Source: DASSNU01 sp035701265
GTDB taxonomy: Bacteria; Gemmatimonadota; Gemmatimonadetes; Gemmatimonadales; Gemmatimonadaceae
DNA: 64,000 nt
Assembly: GCA_035701265.1 (NCBI GenBank)
Contig: DASSNU010000009.1
Coordinates: forward strand, 150,386-214,385
Reading direction: 5' to 3'
Part shown: in pieces, positions 9,797 to 18,696 of the stretch
How positions within the stretch are numbered: position 1 is the stretch's first letter
Layout of the letters: every line of letters starts with the position of its first letter
Notes under the pieces: generated by a model
Seen by the model: the letters and a program-made list of their open reading frames with translations, nothing else
The model's database searches: none
Told to the model about the DNA's origin: nothing
Made by a program: the position numbers and the translations under genes

Positions 9797-11086
9797 CTAT
9801 TTGACGAAGAACACCGCGCCGGCGGCATCCACCACGAGTGCAGTGCTGCCGTCTGCGGTAAAGGCGATGTGCTGCAAGTTCGTCCCGAGATCGAGCGTTT
9901 TGACGATCGTGACGGTCTCGCGGTCGAGAATCTGGAGCAGCCCTCCGTTCGTGACGTACAACTGTGTCCCGTCAGGCGTCATCGCGACATCGTAAGGACC
10001 GAGGGCCCCGCCCCGGGGAAGGGGAACACTCTGCCGGATATTCGTCGCGACGTCTACCACATCCAACACGGAGGCGGCAATGTTCGCCACGTACAGCGTG
10101 CTGCCGTCGGGCGAGAGTGCGACTCCCTTCAATTGCCGCGAGGGATCCCCGAGCTGGTCGTCGTCCAAGAACCGTACGAGGGTGTCTGCGGTAAGATCGA
10201 TCTCGGACACGCCGGCGAACAACGCTCCACTTCCGTACAGACGCGTGCCGGCACGATTCATCGCGAACGCGATGTCGCCGCCGAAGATGGTGCCGACGTT
10301 AATCCCAGTCATTCTGGCGAGCGTCTCCGCATCCAGGACGTTGATGCCGCCGGTATTCACGGACGCGTAGACTCTGGTCCCATCCTTGGACACGACGAGG
10401 GCCACCGGAGTACGCGCGATCCCATCGATGCCAACGTCCCTGAATCCGGCGAGAACGTTCCCGGTGGCCACGTCGATGAGCAGCACGCTGTCTCGATGGA
10501 GGTTGGCGACATACAGGCGCGTGTCGTCAGAGCTCAGCTTCACATCCCATGCCTCCGCCAATCGTGACGGCATGACGAGGGTGAAGGTTGTATCCGGCAG
10601 CTCCGCACGGAATACGCCGTCCCGCGTAGCCAGGTAGACCACGCCGTCGCGCGAGATCGCGAGCCCATGCGCCGCGCTGCCCAACGTCGCCGTGCCGCTC
10701 ACCACGCCTTCCGGATGTGTGACGTTCTCGACATCCACCTCGGCCGTCGCGGTCATTCCCGCGGCCTGTGCGGTGATGGCCGCAGTACCGAGCGGCCCGA
10801 CAGCCGTCACCTCTCCATTGGCGCTGACAGATACGATCGATGGGGCGCTGGAGCTGAACGTCACGCCAGACACGGGCGCCACGGCACCCGCTGCGGTCCT
10901 CCCAGTCACCTTCAGTTGCTTGGACCGGCCAGGTGCGAGGATCACCACGCTCGGCGAGATCGTGAGCGAGTCAAGATTGCCCCCGCTCGGCCCGGAACTG
11001 TCACCACACGCGAGCAGGGTTGCGGCGCCAACGGCCGCAACAAGGGTGCGCCAGCAACTCGGGCGCGAGGGAAGCGTGTACAACAT
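9797..11086 (-). CDS. Lipoprotein with Ig-like domain and YVTN-type beta-propeller (paralogue 2)
   Basis: 429 residues from ATG 11086; ATG 11113 in the same frame is an alternative. Signal peptide ends in GAATLLACGDSS (lipobox Cys about 26). The Ig-like domain (LTISPSVVILAPGRSK, VSANGEVTAVGPLG) is followed by propeller blades: DVKLSSDDTRLYVANL, LVVSKDGTRVYASVN, GVALSPDGSTLYVANI, DVAMTPDGTQLYVTNG. Domain order and the DVE(D/N)VTHP linker match the downstream paralogue closely. Probably anchored on the outer membrane or periplasmic face. Function unknown. Confidence 0.82.
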   Translation of the reverse strand: MLYTLPSRPSCWRTLVAAVGAATLLACGDSSGPSGGNLDSLTISPSVVILAPGRSKQLKVTGRTAAGAVAPVSGVTFSSSAPSIVSVSANGEVTAVGPLGTAAITAQAAGMTATAEVDVENVTHPEGVVSGTATLGSAAHGLAISRDGVVYLATRDGVFRAELPDTTFTLVMPSRLAEAWDVKLSSDDTRLYVANLHRDSVLLIDVATGNVLAGFRDVGIDGIARTPVALVVSKDGTRVYASVNTGGINVLDAETLARMTGINVGTIFGGDIAFAMNRAGTRLYGSGALFAGVSEIDLTADTLVRFLDDDQLGDPSRQLKGVALSPDGSTLYVANIAASVLDVVDVATNIRQSVPLPRGGALGPYDVAMTPDGTQLYVTNGGLLQILDRETVTIVKTLDLGTNLQHIAFTADGSTALVVDAAGAVFFVK

Positions 11087-11416
11087 GGCTGACGAGGGGA
11101 TTGAAGCGGGCATGTTCTTGGCGATACGTACAGCGAAATCAGCGGCAGCGCAAAATACAGTTGTGATCGATCGCACGACAGACACCTGCGGTCCTCGCCC
11201 CCGACCCACCGAAGACCCCTCCCATCGGAAGAGCATCCCGCATGGCGGCATTCGTAATGGAGGAGCGCTCGCGCCCGGCGCCTCCAGGCGCCTGTCCGCA
11301 CCCACTCGCGCCGCTGTCGATTTCGCATCCTGTCGTTCGACATCATGGTAGCGAGCAGCTACAGGCCGAACGGTTCGGCTCCGAGCGCCGCTCGATCGTA
11401 TTGGAGACACACACCC
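11087..11416. other. Divergent intergenic region between the propeller lipoprotein and doxX-like gene
   Basis: 330 bp without a convincing gene. It must hold two promoters firing outward. An inverted repeat TGTCG-TT-CGACA lies at 11331-11342, about 75 bp before the doxX start, and a near-palindrome GTGATCGATCGCAC lies around 11163-11176 towards the lipoprotein. Neither is assigned to a regulator. Confidence 0.4.
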
Positions 11417-11842
11417 ATGCCGAACACCCAACACACCGTCGCCAACCGCCTGCTGTGGACCGCACAGGTCCTCGCCGCCCTGGTCTTCCTCTTCGCCGGC
11501 AGCGCGAAGTTCTTCCTTCCCCCGGCACAACTCCAGGGGCCGATCCCGCTCCCACTCGGCTTCATCTATTTCATTGGCGTCTGCGAAGTCGCCGGAGCCC
11601 TCGGCCTCATTCTTCCCGGCGTGACCGGCATTCGTCCGTCGCTCACCCCGCTCGCCGCGCTGGGACTGCTCATCATCATGATCGGCGCGACGGTGATAAC
11701 GGCGACCGGCATGGGCGTCATCCCGGCGCTCTTCCCGCTGGTGGTCGGCATCATCGTCGCGACCATCGCCTGGGGACGCTGGCGCGCGGTGCCGCTTCGT
11801 GCTCGCCGCCGGCGCTCGCTCGCGAGCCGGACCGTCGCCTGA
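11417..11842 (+). CDS. DoxX-like family integral membrane protein
   Basis: 141 residues from ATG 11417, with GGAG 10 nt upstream. Four hydrophobic segments in DoxX order: LLWTAQVLAALVFLFAGSAKF, GFIYFIGVCEVAGALGLIL, LAALGLLIIMIGATVIT and FPLVVGIIVATIAWG. The GSAKF and CEVAGALGLI motifs are typical of the family. DoxX-like proteins sit in the inner membrane and are loosely linked to redox or sulfur stress. It is followed 26 bp later by a YCII-domain gene, an arrangement often seen with ECF-sigma-linked clusters, though no sigma factor is here. Confidence 0.85.
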   Translation: MPNTQHTVANRLLWTAQVLAALVFLFAGSAKFFLPPAQLQGPIPLPLGFIYFIGVCEVAGALGLILPGVTGIRPSLTPLAALGLLIIMIGATVITATGMGVIPALFPLVVGIIVATIAWGRWRAVPLRARRRRSLASRTVA

Positions 11843-11868
11843 ATCATTCCACCGATCGGAGAACGACC

Positions 11869-12231
11869 ATGCGATACATGATGCTCATCAAGCACAGCGA
11901 CGACGTTCGCAAGGAGAAGGTGCCGCAGGGCCTCATCGACGCCATGGGCGAGTTCGTGGGTGCGGCCATGAAGAACGGCACGATCACCGACACCGCCGGC
12001 CTCACCCCCACGGCGCAGGGAACCCGCATCCGGCTCGATGGCGGCAAGATCACGGTCACCGATGGCCCGTTCACCGAAGCCAAGGAGATCGTCGGTGGCT
12101 ACGCCCTCGCCGAGTTCGCGTCGCGGGACGCCGCGCTGGCGTTCGCCAGGAAGTTCATGGAACTGCACCGCGTGCACTGGCCGGAGTTCAACGGCGAGTG
12201 CGAAGTGCGGCCGCTCGAGAGCATGGGGTGA
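11869..12231 (+). CDS. YCII-related domain protein
   Basis: 120 residues from ATG 11869 with GGAG 8 nt upstream. The sequence matches the YCII/DGPF family: MRYMMLIKHS at the start, the signature DGPFTEAKE, then VGGYALAEF and a C-terminal VRPLESMG. These small ferredoxin-fold proteins carry a conserved His-Asp pair and are of unknown biochemical function; they occur beside ECF sigma factors and DoxX-like membrane proteins. Probably co-transcribed with the doxX-like gene. The upstream extension of the frame is antisense-like and excluded. Confidence 0.88.
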   Translation: MRYMMLIKHSDDVRKEKVPQGLIDAMGEFVGAAMKNGTITDTAGLTPTAQGTRIRLDGGKITVTDGPFTEAKEIVGGYALAEFASRDAALAFARKFMELHRVHWPEFNGECEVRPLESMG

Positions 12232-12323
12232 GGGGAGCGCACCAAGCGGACGCTGCGCTCACACGGCCACGAGCGGGCGCACCGGCTCCAGCGGCTCGCA
12301 ATAGCGGCCGCAGTCGCCCCGTC

Positions 12324-12353
12324 TTGCAATTGAAAGCATCCGCACCATATCTT
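12324..12353 (+). promoter_or_regulatory. Putative promoter of the toxin-antitoxin module (leaderless)
   Basis: TTGCAA at 12324-12329, an 18-bp spacer, and TATCTT at 12348-12353. The antitoxin ATG is at 12360, the position where transcription would be expected to begin, so the mRNA would have no leader. There is no Shine-Dalgarno sequence before this ATG, consistent with that reading. Confidence 0.5.
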
Positions 12354-12359
12354 TCACCC

Positions 12360-12740
12360 ATGCCCTCCCCCGCCCTCCGCGCCCGCCCCGATCCGGCCGC
12401 CGTCCTCACCCGCGCGACGCTCGCCGCCGCCGAACGGCTCGACCTCCGCCAGCGCGACCTGGCCGCCGTACTCGGCACGAGCGAGGCGTCCATCTCACGG
12501 CTGCAGCACCGTGGAGCGCGCGTCGTGCAGCCCGCCACCAAGCAGGGAGAGCTGGCACTCCTCTTCCTTCGCGCCTGGCGCAGCCTGGATGCCATGGTCG
12601 GCGGAGACGACGCAGCCGCGCGCGCATGGCTCCACGCGCACAACCATCACCTGGGCGGCGTTCCGGCCCAGCTCATCCGCTCCGCCGAAGGATTGGTGCG
12701 TGTCGTCCAGTATCTGGACGCGATGCGCGGGCGACTCTGA
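12360..12740 (+). CDS. Xre/MbcA/ParS-type antitoxin
   Basis: 126 residues from ATG 12360. The N-terminal half is a helix-turn-helix (RLDLRQRDLAAVLGTSEASISRL); the C-terminal half is the MbcA/ParS-type toxin-binding domain (FLRAWRSLDAMVGGDDAAARAW, HNHHLGGVPAQLI, GLVRVVQYLDAMRGRL). In this family the antitoxin represses its own operon and plugs the active site of a RES-domain toxin. The toxin frame follows immediately and overlaps this gene. The DNA-binding role and the partner are inferred from family and context. Confidence 0.92.
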   Translation: MPSPALRARPDPAAVLTRATLAAAERLDLRQRDLAAVLGTSEASISRLQHRGARVVQPATKQGELALLFLRAWRSLDAMVGGDDAAARAWLHAHNHHLGGVPAQLIRSAEGLVRVVQYLDAMRGRL

Positions 12741-13458
12741 GATCCACGCGCTGCGGCTCACGCCGTGGCGCGTGGTGGAGTCACAGCACCGCGTGTCCAC
12801 GCGTGCGCTGGTGGACACGCTCGAGGAGCAGGCACTCCTCGAGGAGATGATCGACACCGCCAAGCCCGCCGATCCCACACGCGGGCGCCTGCACTATCTC
12901 CTCGCCACACCCTTTCGCTATCCGCCCCTCCCGCACGGCTCACGCTTCGGCGCCCGCCACGAGCGCGGCATCTGGTACGGCGCGGAGAGCATCCCTGCCG
13001 CCATGGCCGAGGTGGCGTACTATCGGCTGCTCTTTCTGGAGGGGACGACGGCCGAGCTCGCGAGTGTGAAGGCCGAGCTCACCGCCTTCCGCGTCCGTGT
13101 CCGGACCGAACGCGGCGTGGACCTCGTGATGCCGCCCTTCGCGTCGCACCGCGCCGCCATCGCGTCCCCCACCAGCTACGCGGCATCCCAACCGCTCGGC
13201 AGCGCCATGCGCGAGGCCGGCGTACAGGCGTTCCGCTACCCGTCCGCGCGCGATCCGGAGGGTGGTGTGAACGTGGGTGTCATGGATCCCGAGGCGTTTC
13301 ACAGCGCCAGGCCGCGCGACATGGAGAGCTGGTGGTGCACCGCCACGCGCGAGCGCGTCGAGCTCGTGCGCCGCGACCTGGTGGCCGCGCACGCGCTTAC
13401 CTTCCTGCGCGCGAGCTTTCTCGTGCGCGGCAAGCTTCCCGCGCCAGGGATCGCGTAG
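12700..13458 (+). CDS. RES-domain toxin (NAD-degrading family)
   Basis: About 252 residues if GTG 12700 is the start, which overlaps the antitoxin by 41 bp; there is no ATG near the expected start, and the RES fold must begin before TPWRVVES, so the start is uncertain. The RES signature residues are visible: Arg in TPFRYPPLPHGSRFG, Tyr in RGIWYGAES, Glu in AMAEVAYYR, and Ser in the TSYAASQPLG region. RES toxins (MbcT, Res) degrade NAD+ and arrest growth. At 252 residues it is longer than the common 150-200, and contains an insertion before the C-terminal helix. Translational coupling to the antitoxin is likely. Confidence 0.85.
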   Translation: MSSSIWTRCAGDSEIHALRLTPWRVVESQHRVSTRALVDTLEEQALLEEMIDTAKPADPTRGRLHYLLATPFRYPPLPHGSRFGARHERGIWYGAESIPAAMAEVAYYRLLFLEGTTAELASVKAELTAFRVRVRTERGVDLVMPPFASHRAAIASPTSYAASQPLGSAMREAGVQAFRYPSARDPEGGVNVGVMDPEAFHSARPRDMESWWCTATRERVELVRRDLVAAHALTFLRASFLVRGKLPAPGIA

Positions 13459-13545
13459 CGCACGTGCGACGGGATACGCGCCACACTGGCAGCGTGCATC
13501 CTACCGCCATAGATTCGATGCATCGGTCGTCTCGTGCACACACCA

Positions 13546-13932
13546 ATGCATCCACGCCGGACGAAACGCGCTCTCGCAGCGGTGCTGCTGCTCCTGTTCG
13601 CCGTCATGGCCGGCGATCAGGGGACGCGTCAGTTCTGTCCCACGCACGGCCTGCACTCCATGGCCGCCATGCCCGGCGCCGATGCACACGCAGGGCATGC
13701 GGGGTCGCACCAGATGCCCGGGCACGATGCGGGCTATCACGGATGCACGTGCATCGGGAGTTGCACCATCCCGGTTGCGGCCGCATCGCCGGTGGCCCGC
13801 GTGGAGCTCGTGGCGACGATCGTCATCCCGGCACGCGCGGACATCCCAACGGCAGCACGGCCGGCGCTCCCCGCCCCCGCGCTCCTTCTCCCGTACGCGC
13901 ACGCCCCTCCCCCTTCCTTGCGCGTCGCGTAG
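13546..13932 (+). CDS. Secreted His/Cys-rich protein upstream of the copper operon
   Basis: 128 residues from ATG 13546 (GTG 13534 is an alternative). Signal peptide KRALAAVLLLLFAVMAG, then a mature segment packed with His and Met (HGLHSMAAMPGADAHAG, SHQMPGHDAGYHG) and two Cys pairs (CTCIGSC). This resembles the DUF2946-type metal-associated proteins that sit before TonB receptors and copper genes. The His/Met content and the neighbouring CopC-CopD and YcnI genes point to periplasmic copper binding. Function is inferred, not shown. Confidence 0.65.
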   Translation: MHPRRTKRALAAVLLLLFAVMAGDQGTRQFCPTHGLHSMAAMPGADAHAGHAGSHQMPGHDAGYHGCTCIGSCTIPVAAASPVARVELVATIVIPARADIPTAARPALPAPALLLPYAHAPPPSLRVA

Positions 13933-14170
13933 CTCGACGCTGCTCGAGGGGCCGCGCGCGCGTGCGATTCCGCACGGAACGCGCGCACAACGCACCTCGC
14001 GCTAGCCACGGTACCACCGCCACGCTCGCGGCGTAGACCGCCCGCGCGTGCGCACCCGCCGAACGCGCGACGCATCCCGCATTTCAATCGCCAGCCTCGC
14101 ACGGCGTTTCGCGGCATCACGCCGCGGCATCGTTGCCGGGCGCACCGCCATACGCGTACGGGATGTCACC

Positions 14171-16570
14171 ATGCCGGAATTGTCGTTCGCACAACATCGA
14201 AGACACACTTCACGCCACACCCTCGCTTCGTCGCGCGCATCGCTCTGGTCGATGCTCGCGGCAGTCGTCGTCGCCACAATCGTCGCCCCCACCGCCGCGC
14301 GCGCCCAACTCCCTGACACAGCGCCGGGAAGCATCGCCGGCCGCGTGCTCTCCACCGACAAGAACGCGCCGGTGGCCGGCGCCATCGTCTCCGTAGACGG
14401 TACACGACTCGGTGCAGAGGCCGGCGCCGATGGCCGCTTCCGCATCGACGGCGTTCCGCCGGGCACGCATGCCGTCACCACGCGCTTCGTGGGATTCGCC
14501 ACCGCGCACGACACGGTCACGGTCACATCGGGCGAGACGGTCCACGTGGACGTTCGTCTCGAGCCGCAGGCGGCGGTCCTCTCGACGGTCACCGTGATCG
14601 GCAGCCAGTCGGATCTCCGTGAGACGCGCGTGCGCATGGAGCGGATCCCCGGCGCGGTGGCGCTCGTTCCGCCGGAGGAGATCCGCGCCACGCGCCAGGC
14701 CAACCTCAAAGACGTGCTCGAGTTCACACCGGGCGTGTACGTGCAACCGCGCTACGGCGCGGCCGACGAAAGTCAGATCTCCGTGCGCGGCTCGGGGCTC
14801 CGCAACAACTTCCACGCGCGCGGCATCAACCTGCTCGTCAACGGCATGCCGTACCGCAACGCCGATGGCTTCACCGACTTCGAGTCGCTGGAGCTCCTCA
14901 CCACCGAGTCGATCGAGGTCTACAAGGGAGCGAACGCGCTGCGCTACGGCGGCTCCACGCTGGGCGGCGCCATCAACCTGTCCACGAAGACGGGGTACAC
15001 CGCGCAGCCGATCAGCTTCTATTCGCAGGGCGGCGCCTTCGGCTTCCTCAAGACGCAGCTCTCCTCCGGGCGCACGGTCGGCAACTTCGACTACTACGCG
15101 AGCTACGCGCGCACCAAGATGGAGAACTTCCGCCAGTGGGCCGACCAGCGGCGCGATCGCGTGAACCTGCACGCAGGCTACCGGCTCTCGCCCACGCTCG
15201 ATGCGCGCGCGTTCTACTTCTTCGCGCACGTGCAGGAGCATCTCCCCGGCGCGCTCACGCGCGACGAGATGGCCGCCGACCCGGAGCAGGCGGCGACGGC
15301 GAACGTGAACGACCGGTGGGGGCGGACGTACGATCTCCACCACGTGGGTCTCCAGCTCCGCGCGCAGCTCACGCCGCAGCAGCGGCTGGAGGTGAGCCCG
15401 TACGTGCAGTATCGCGACATCGACCACCCGATCTTCGAGGTGATCAACCAGGTGAGTCGCGACTACGGCCTCGAGGTGCGCTACGAGAACACCGCCCCCC
15501 TCGCGGGCCTGCGCAATCGCTTTACCCTCGGCGTGCAGCCGGCATACGAGAACATGGACAACCGGCAGTTCGTGAACGAACAGGGACGTCACGGCGCGCT
15601 CACGCGCAACGAGAAGGACAGGGTGTTCAACCTCGGCACCTACGCCGAGGACGCGCTGAGCGTCACCGGCCGCCTCACCGCGCTGCTGGGGGCGCGTTAC
15701 GATCGCTCGCGTCGCACGGTGGACGACTTCTTCCTCTCCAACGGCGATCAGTCGGACGAGCGCACGTACACGCCCGTGAGCCCGCGCGTTGGACTGCTCT
15801 ACGACGTTCCGGCCATGGGCGGAAGTCTCTTCGCCAACGCCAGCCGCACGGTGGAGCCTCCGCTCCTGCTCGAGCTCTCCAGCTTCGGCAATCCGGGCGG
15901 GTTCATCGATCTCGATGCGCAGAAGGCATGGCAGTACGAGGTCGGCGCGCGCGGACGCCGTTCCGGTCTCGCGTGGGAGATGTCGCTGTACGATGTGGAG
16001 CTCCGCGACGAGATCCTCAACCTGAACGTCGAGCCGTTCGTCGGCGCGCCCTTCACCGTGCCCACGTATCGCAACGCGGATCGCACGCGCCACTACGGGC
16101 TGGAGGCAGGACTCGCCTGGCAGCTTCCCGGTGCCGTGTTCGTCCGCAACCGCGCGGATCAATTGCACGATCATCTCACCGCGCGTCTGGCCTACACCCT
16201 GGCGCGCTACCGCTACGTCTCCGACTCCGCCTTCGACGGCAACGACATTCCCGGCGCGCCGCCGCACTATGTGGTTGCCGAGTTGAAGTACGATCACCCG
16301 GCCAACTTCTCGGTGGCGCCGCGCGTGGAGTGGGTGCCCGCGTCGTACTTTGTGAACAGCGACAACACCGTGAAGAACGACGGCTGGGCCACGCTCGGCG
16401 TGCGCGCGGAGTGGACCATCGACCGCGCCGGGCTCACGGCATTCGTGGAGGGACGCAACCTGTTCGATAGGCACTACGCGGGATCGGTGCAGGTGGACAA
16501 CGCCGACGGCCGCTTCTTCGAGCCGGCCGACGGACGCAGTCTGTACGCGGGCTTCCGGTGGTCGCAGTGA
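14171..16570 (+). CDS. TonB-dependent outer-membrane receptor, probably copper-related
   Basis: 799 residues from ATG 14171. A long signal region ends near PTAARAQ. Residues about 50-130 are a carboxypeptidase-regulatory-like Ig domain (GSIAGRVLSTDKNAPVAGA), followed by the plug (ANLKDVLEFTPGVYVQPRYG, ISVRGSGL, EVYKGANALRYGGSTLGGAIN) and a 22-strand-type barrel ending FVEGRNLFDRHYAG and an aromatic tail YAGFRWSQ, as expected for insertion by BAM. Its stop overlaps the CopC-CopD start by 4 bp (GTGA), so the ligand is probably copper or a copper chelate. The ligand is inferred from the operon only. Confidence 0.93.
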   Translation: MPELSFAQHRRHTSRHTLASSRASLWSMLAAVVVATIVAPTAARAQLPDTAPGSIAGRVLSTDKNAPVAGAIVSVDGTRLGAEAGADGRFRIDGVPPGTHAVTTRFVGFATAHDTVTVTSGETVHVDVRLEPQAAVLSTVTVIGSQSDLRETRVRMERIPGAVALVPPEEIRATRQANLKDVLEFTPGVYVQPRYGAADESQISVRGSGLRNNFHARGINLLVNGMPYRNADGFTDFESLELLTTESIEVYKGANALRYGGSTLGGAINLSTKTGYTAQPISFYSQGGAFGFLKTQLSSGRTVGNFDYYASYARTKMENFRQWADQRRDRVNLHAGYRLSPTLDARAFYFFAHVQEHLPGALTRDEMAADPEQAATANVNDRWGRTYDLHHVGLQLRAQLTPQQRLEVSPYVQYRDIDHPIFEVINQVSRDYGLEVRYENTAPLAGLRNRFTLGVQPAYENMDNRQFVNEQGRHGALTRNEKDRVFNLGTYAEDALSVTGRLTALLGARYDRSRRTVDDFFLSNGDQSDERTYTPVSPRVGLLYDVPAMGGSLFANASRTVEPPLLLELSSFGNPGGFIDLDAQKAWQYEVGARGRRSGLAWEMSLYDVELRDEILNLNVEPFVGAPFTVPTYRNADRTRHYGLEAGLAWQLPGAVFVRNRADQLHDHLTARLAYTLARYRYVSDSAFDGNDIPGAPPHYVVAELKYDHPANFSVAPRVEWVPASYFVNSDNTVKNDGWATLGVRAEWTIDRAGLTAFVEGRNLFDRHYAGSVQVDNADGRFFEPADGRSLYAGFRWSQ

Positions 16571-17943
16571 CGAATACGCCGAAGCGTGCGTCCGTGCGCG
16601 CGTTCGTGCGCGCGGTCGTGCTCGCAGCATGCTGCGCGCTCGTGCTCGGTACCGGCGTCGACCCGGCGCGCGCCGCGGCGTTCATGCACGCGACGCTCAT
16701 CTCCTCGGAGCCGGCGGCGGACGCGGTGCTGGCGCGCGCGCCGCGTCGCGTGCGGCTCGTCTTCAGCGAGCCCATCGAGCCCACGCTCGCGCGCGTGTCG
16801 CTCATCGCGCAGGACGGCGACGTGCAGCCGCTCGCGCCGACCGGCGACCCCACCGATGTGCACGCGCTGCTCGCGCCGACCGACTCGCTCGCGATGGGCG
16901 CCTATCGCGTGGCGTGGCGCATCGTCTCCGCCGATGGCCACCCCGTACAGGGGAGCTTCGTCTTCTTCGTGGGTGGAGCGGACACCGCGAGCATGCGCGC
17001 CGAGCCGCCGCCGGTGCCACCGGGCGCACTCTCCAGCGGCGCGGCGCCGCGGCGGCCGTCGGTGGCGGGCGCGCCGCTCGTTCCCGCACTCCTCCGCGGA
17101 CTCGCGCTCGGAGCACTGGCGGCGCTGGGCGGCGTGCTACTCTTCCTTGCCATCACGGGTGCCGGTCGCGCGTCGCGCCCCACGCGCCTCGCCACCTGGC
17201 TGGCGGTGGCCACACCGGTACTCCTCATCGCGCACGCGCTCGCGTGGATCGTCCACGTCTCCCCCGACCACGCGCTCAGCGCGGCCAGCGCATCCACCGC
17301 GCTCCGGATCGCGGTGGGACGCGTGGAGCTCTGGCGCGTCGGGTTCTCTCTCCTGGCACTCTGGGCACTGGTACTCGCTCGGCGCCCGCGGCTGGCACTG
17401 CTCTTCGCGGCAGGCGCGCTCATCGCGAGCGGAGACGCCGGTCACTCGGCGGCGATCAGTCCCGCATGGATGTTCCCGTCCAAGGCGCTGCACCTGGTGG
17501 GCGTGTCCGCGTGGCTGGGCGGCTTGCTCTGGCTCCTCGTGCGTGAGCGCGACGATCTCCCCCGTTTCGCCGCGGAGGCCGGGCGCGTTTCCGCGATCGC
17601 GCTCGCGGCGGCCATCGTCGTGGCGGCATCGGGCGTCGTGCAGGCGCTGATCGTGCTCCCCACGCCCGCGGATCTCTTCCGCTCCGCGTACGGCGCCATC
17701 ACCCTCGCAAAGGTTGCCGGGTTCGGCGGACTGATCGCGTTCGGCGCGTACCACCGCTATCGCGTGCTCCCACGCCTCACCCATGACGGCACACCGCTCA
17801 CCCTACGCCGCTCGGTGTCGCGCGAGGTGACGCTCATGTGCATCGTGGTGCTGCTCGGTGGACTGCTCGCCTACGTACCGCCCCCGGCGGCGCACCATTC
17901 CGCAACGATGCACCATTCCGCAACTCACGGATCGATGCCATGA
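16567..17943 (+). CDS. CopC-CopD fusion, copper resistance/import protein
   Basis: 458 residues from GTG 16567, overlapping the receptor stop by 4 bp. After a signal peptide comes a CopC domain (to about residue 140): the metal-binding His in FMHATLISSEP, VRLVFSEPIEP, and SADGHPVQGSF with the Asp-x-His pair. A proline-rich linker leads to a CopD membrane domain with about eight hydrophobic helices (LLRGLALGALAALGGVLLFL, WIVHVSPDH, KALHLVGVSAWLGGLLWLL). The C-terminus is a His-rich tail (HHSATMHHSATHGSMP), a possible extra copper site. CopC captures Cu(II) in the periplasm and CopD is thought to move it into the cytoplasm. Confidence 0.93.
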   Translation: MTNTPKRASVRAFVRAVVLAACCALVLGTGVDPARAAAFMHATLISSEPAADAVLARAPRRVRLVFSEPIEPTLARVSLIAQDGDVQPLAPTGDPTDVHALLAPTDSLAMGAYRVAWRIVSADGHPVQGSFVFFVGGADTASMRAEPPPVPPGALSSGAAPRRPSVAGAPLVPALLRGLALGALAALGGVLLFLAITGAGRASRPTRLATWLAVATPVLLIAHALAWIVHVSPDHALSAASASTALRIAVGRVELWRVGFSLLALWALVLARRPRLALLFAAGALIASGDAGHSAAISPAWMFPSKALHLVGVSAWLGGLLWLLVRERDDLPRFAAEAGRVSAIALAAAIVVAASGVVQALIVLPTPADLFRSAYGAITLAKVAGFGGLIAFGAYHRYRVLPRLTHDGTPLTLRRSVSREVTLMCIVVLLGGLLAYVPPPAAHHSATMHHSATHGSMP

Positions 17944-18632
17944 CCTTCTCTTCGACCCAGGTGACGCGCGTCCATCATGCCGAGTACGAGCGCGATGCCC
18001 TCCACCGCACTCGCGGTCGCACGCGCGGTGAGGATCGCGCCGCACGCCGTCCCGACTACGCCGCTCGCCGGCGCACGCTCCGCCGGACTGCCGCCTGTGT
18101 GATCGTGCTATTGTGCGCGCTCGCTCTGCCCGCGTCGCTCTTCGCGCACGCGGTCGTCTACCCCAGACGCTCCACGCCGGGCGCGTACGAGAAGTACGTG
18201 CTGCGCGTCCCCAACGAGAAGAACGTGCCCACCACGCGCGTCGAGATTCGCTTCCCCGCCGACGTACGCGTGGTGTCGTTCGCCGACGTGCCGGGGTGGG
18301 AGCTTCACGTGCTCACCGATTCGGCGGGACGCGTGACCGGCGCGGTGTGGACAGGCACCCTTCCGCCGGCGCGATTCGTCGAGTTCCCGTTCGTGGCGGT
18401 GAATCCGCGGACCGCGTCGCGCATCGTCTGGCCAGCGTTCCAGACGTATGCCGATGGCGACCGGGTGGAGTGGACGGGCCCCGAGGAGAGCGAGCGCCCG
18501 GCGTCGGCGACGGAGATCGCGCCGGCCACCGATTCCGGCGGATCGCGGTGGACGCTCTACATGTCAGCGGCGGCGCTCATCCTCGCCCTCATTGGCCTCG
18601 GCCTCGCCGCACGCCCGCGCTCGGCCGCGTGA
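17940..18632 (+). CDS. YcnI-like copper-binding protein (DUF1775)
   Basis: 230 residues from ATG 17940, overlapping the CopC-CopD stop by 4 bp (ATGA). A long Arg-rich N-terminal stretch of about 45 residues precedes the hydrophobic signal segment (CVIVLLCALALPASLFA), after which the mature protein starts HAVVYPRRSTPGAYEKY. The first His and the Glu of GAYEKY are the monohistidine-brace ligands known for YcnI; PGWEL, PAFQTYADGD and WTGPEESERPA also match. A C-terminal helix (LYMSAAALILALIGLGLA) anchors it to the membrane. Likely a membrane-bound copper chaperone working with CopC-CopD. Confidence 0.9.
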   Translation: MTFSSTQVTRVHHAEYERDALHRTRGRTRGEDRAARRPDYAARRRTLRRTAACVIVLLCALALPASLFAHAVVYPRRSTPGAYEKYVLRVPNEKNVPTTRVEIRFPADVRVVSFADVPGWELHVLTDSAGRVTGAVWTGTLPPARFVEFPFVAVNPRTASRIVWPAFQTYADGDRVEWTGPEESERPASATEIAPATDSGGSRWTLYMSAAALILALIGLGLAARPRSAA

Positions 18633-18696
18633 GTGCAACGCGGCCATGCGGCCGCGAGCGCGATTCATCCGCAACGCCGTGCGTGAGTGCAGCGCC

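Noticed and set aside
14210..16630. An open frame of about 800 codons on the strand opposite the TonB receptor gene
   Set aside because: Its translation is His/Arg/Ala-rich with no fold or family resemblance; it mirrors the codon bias of the receptor gene in GC-rich DNA. The plus strand carries unmistakable receptor motifs.
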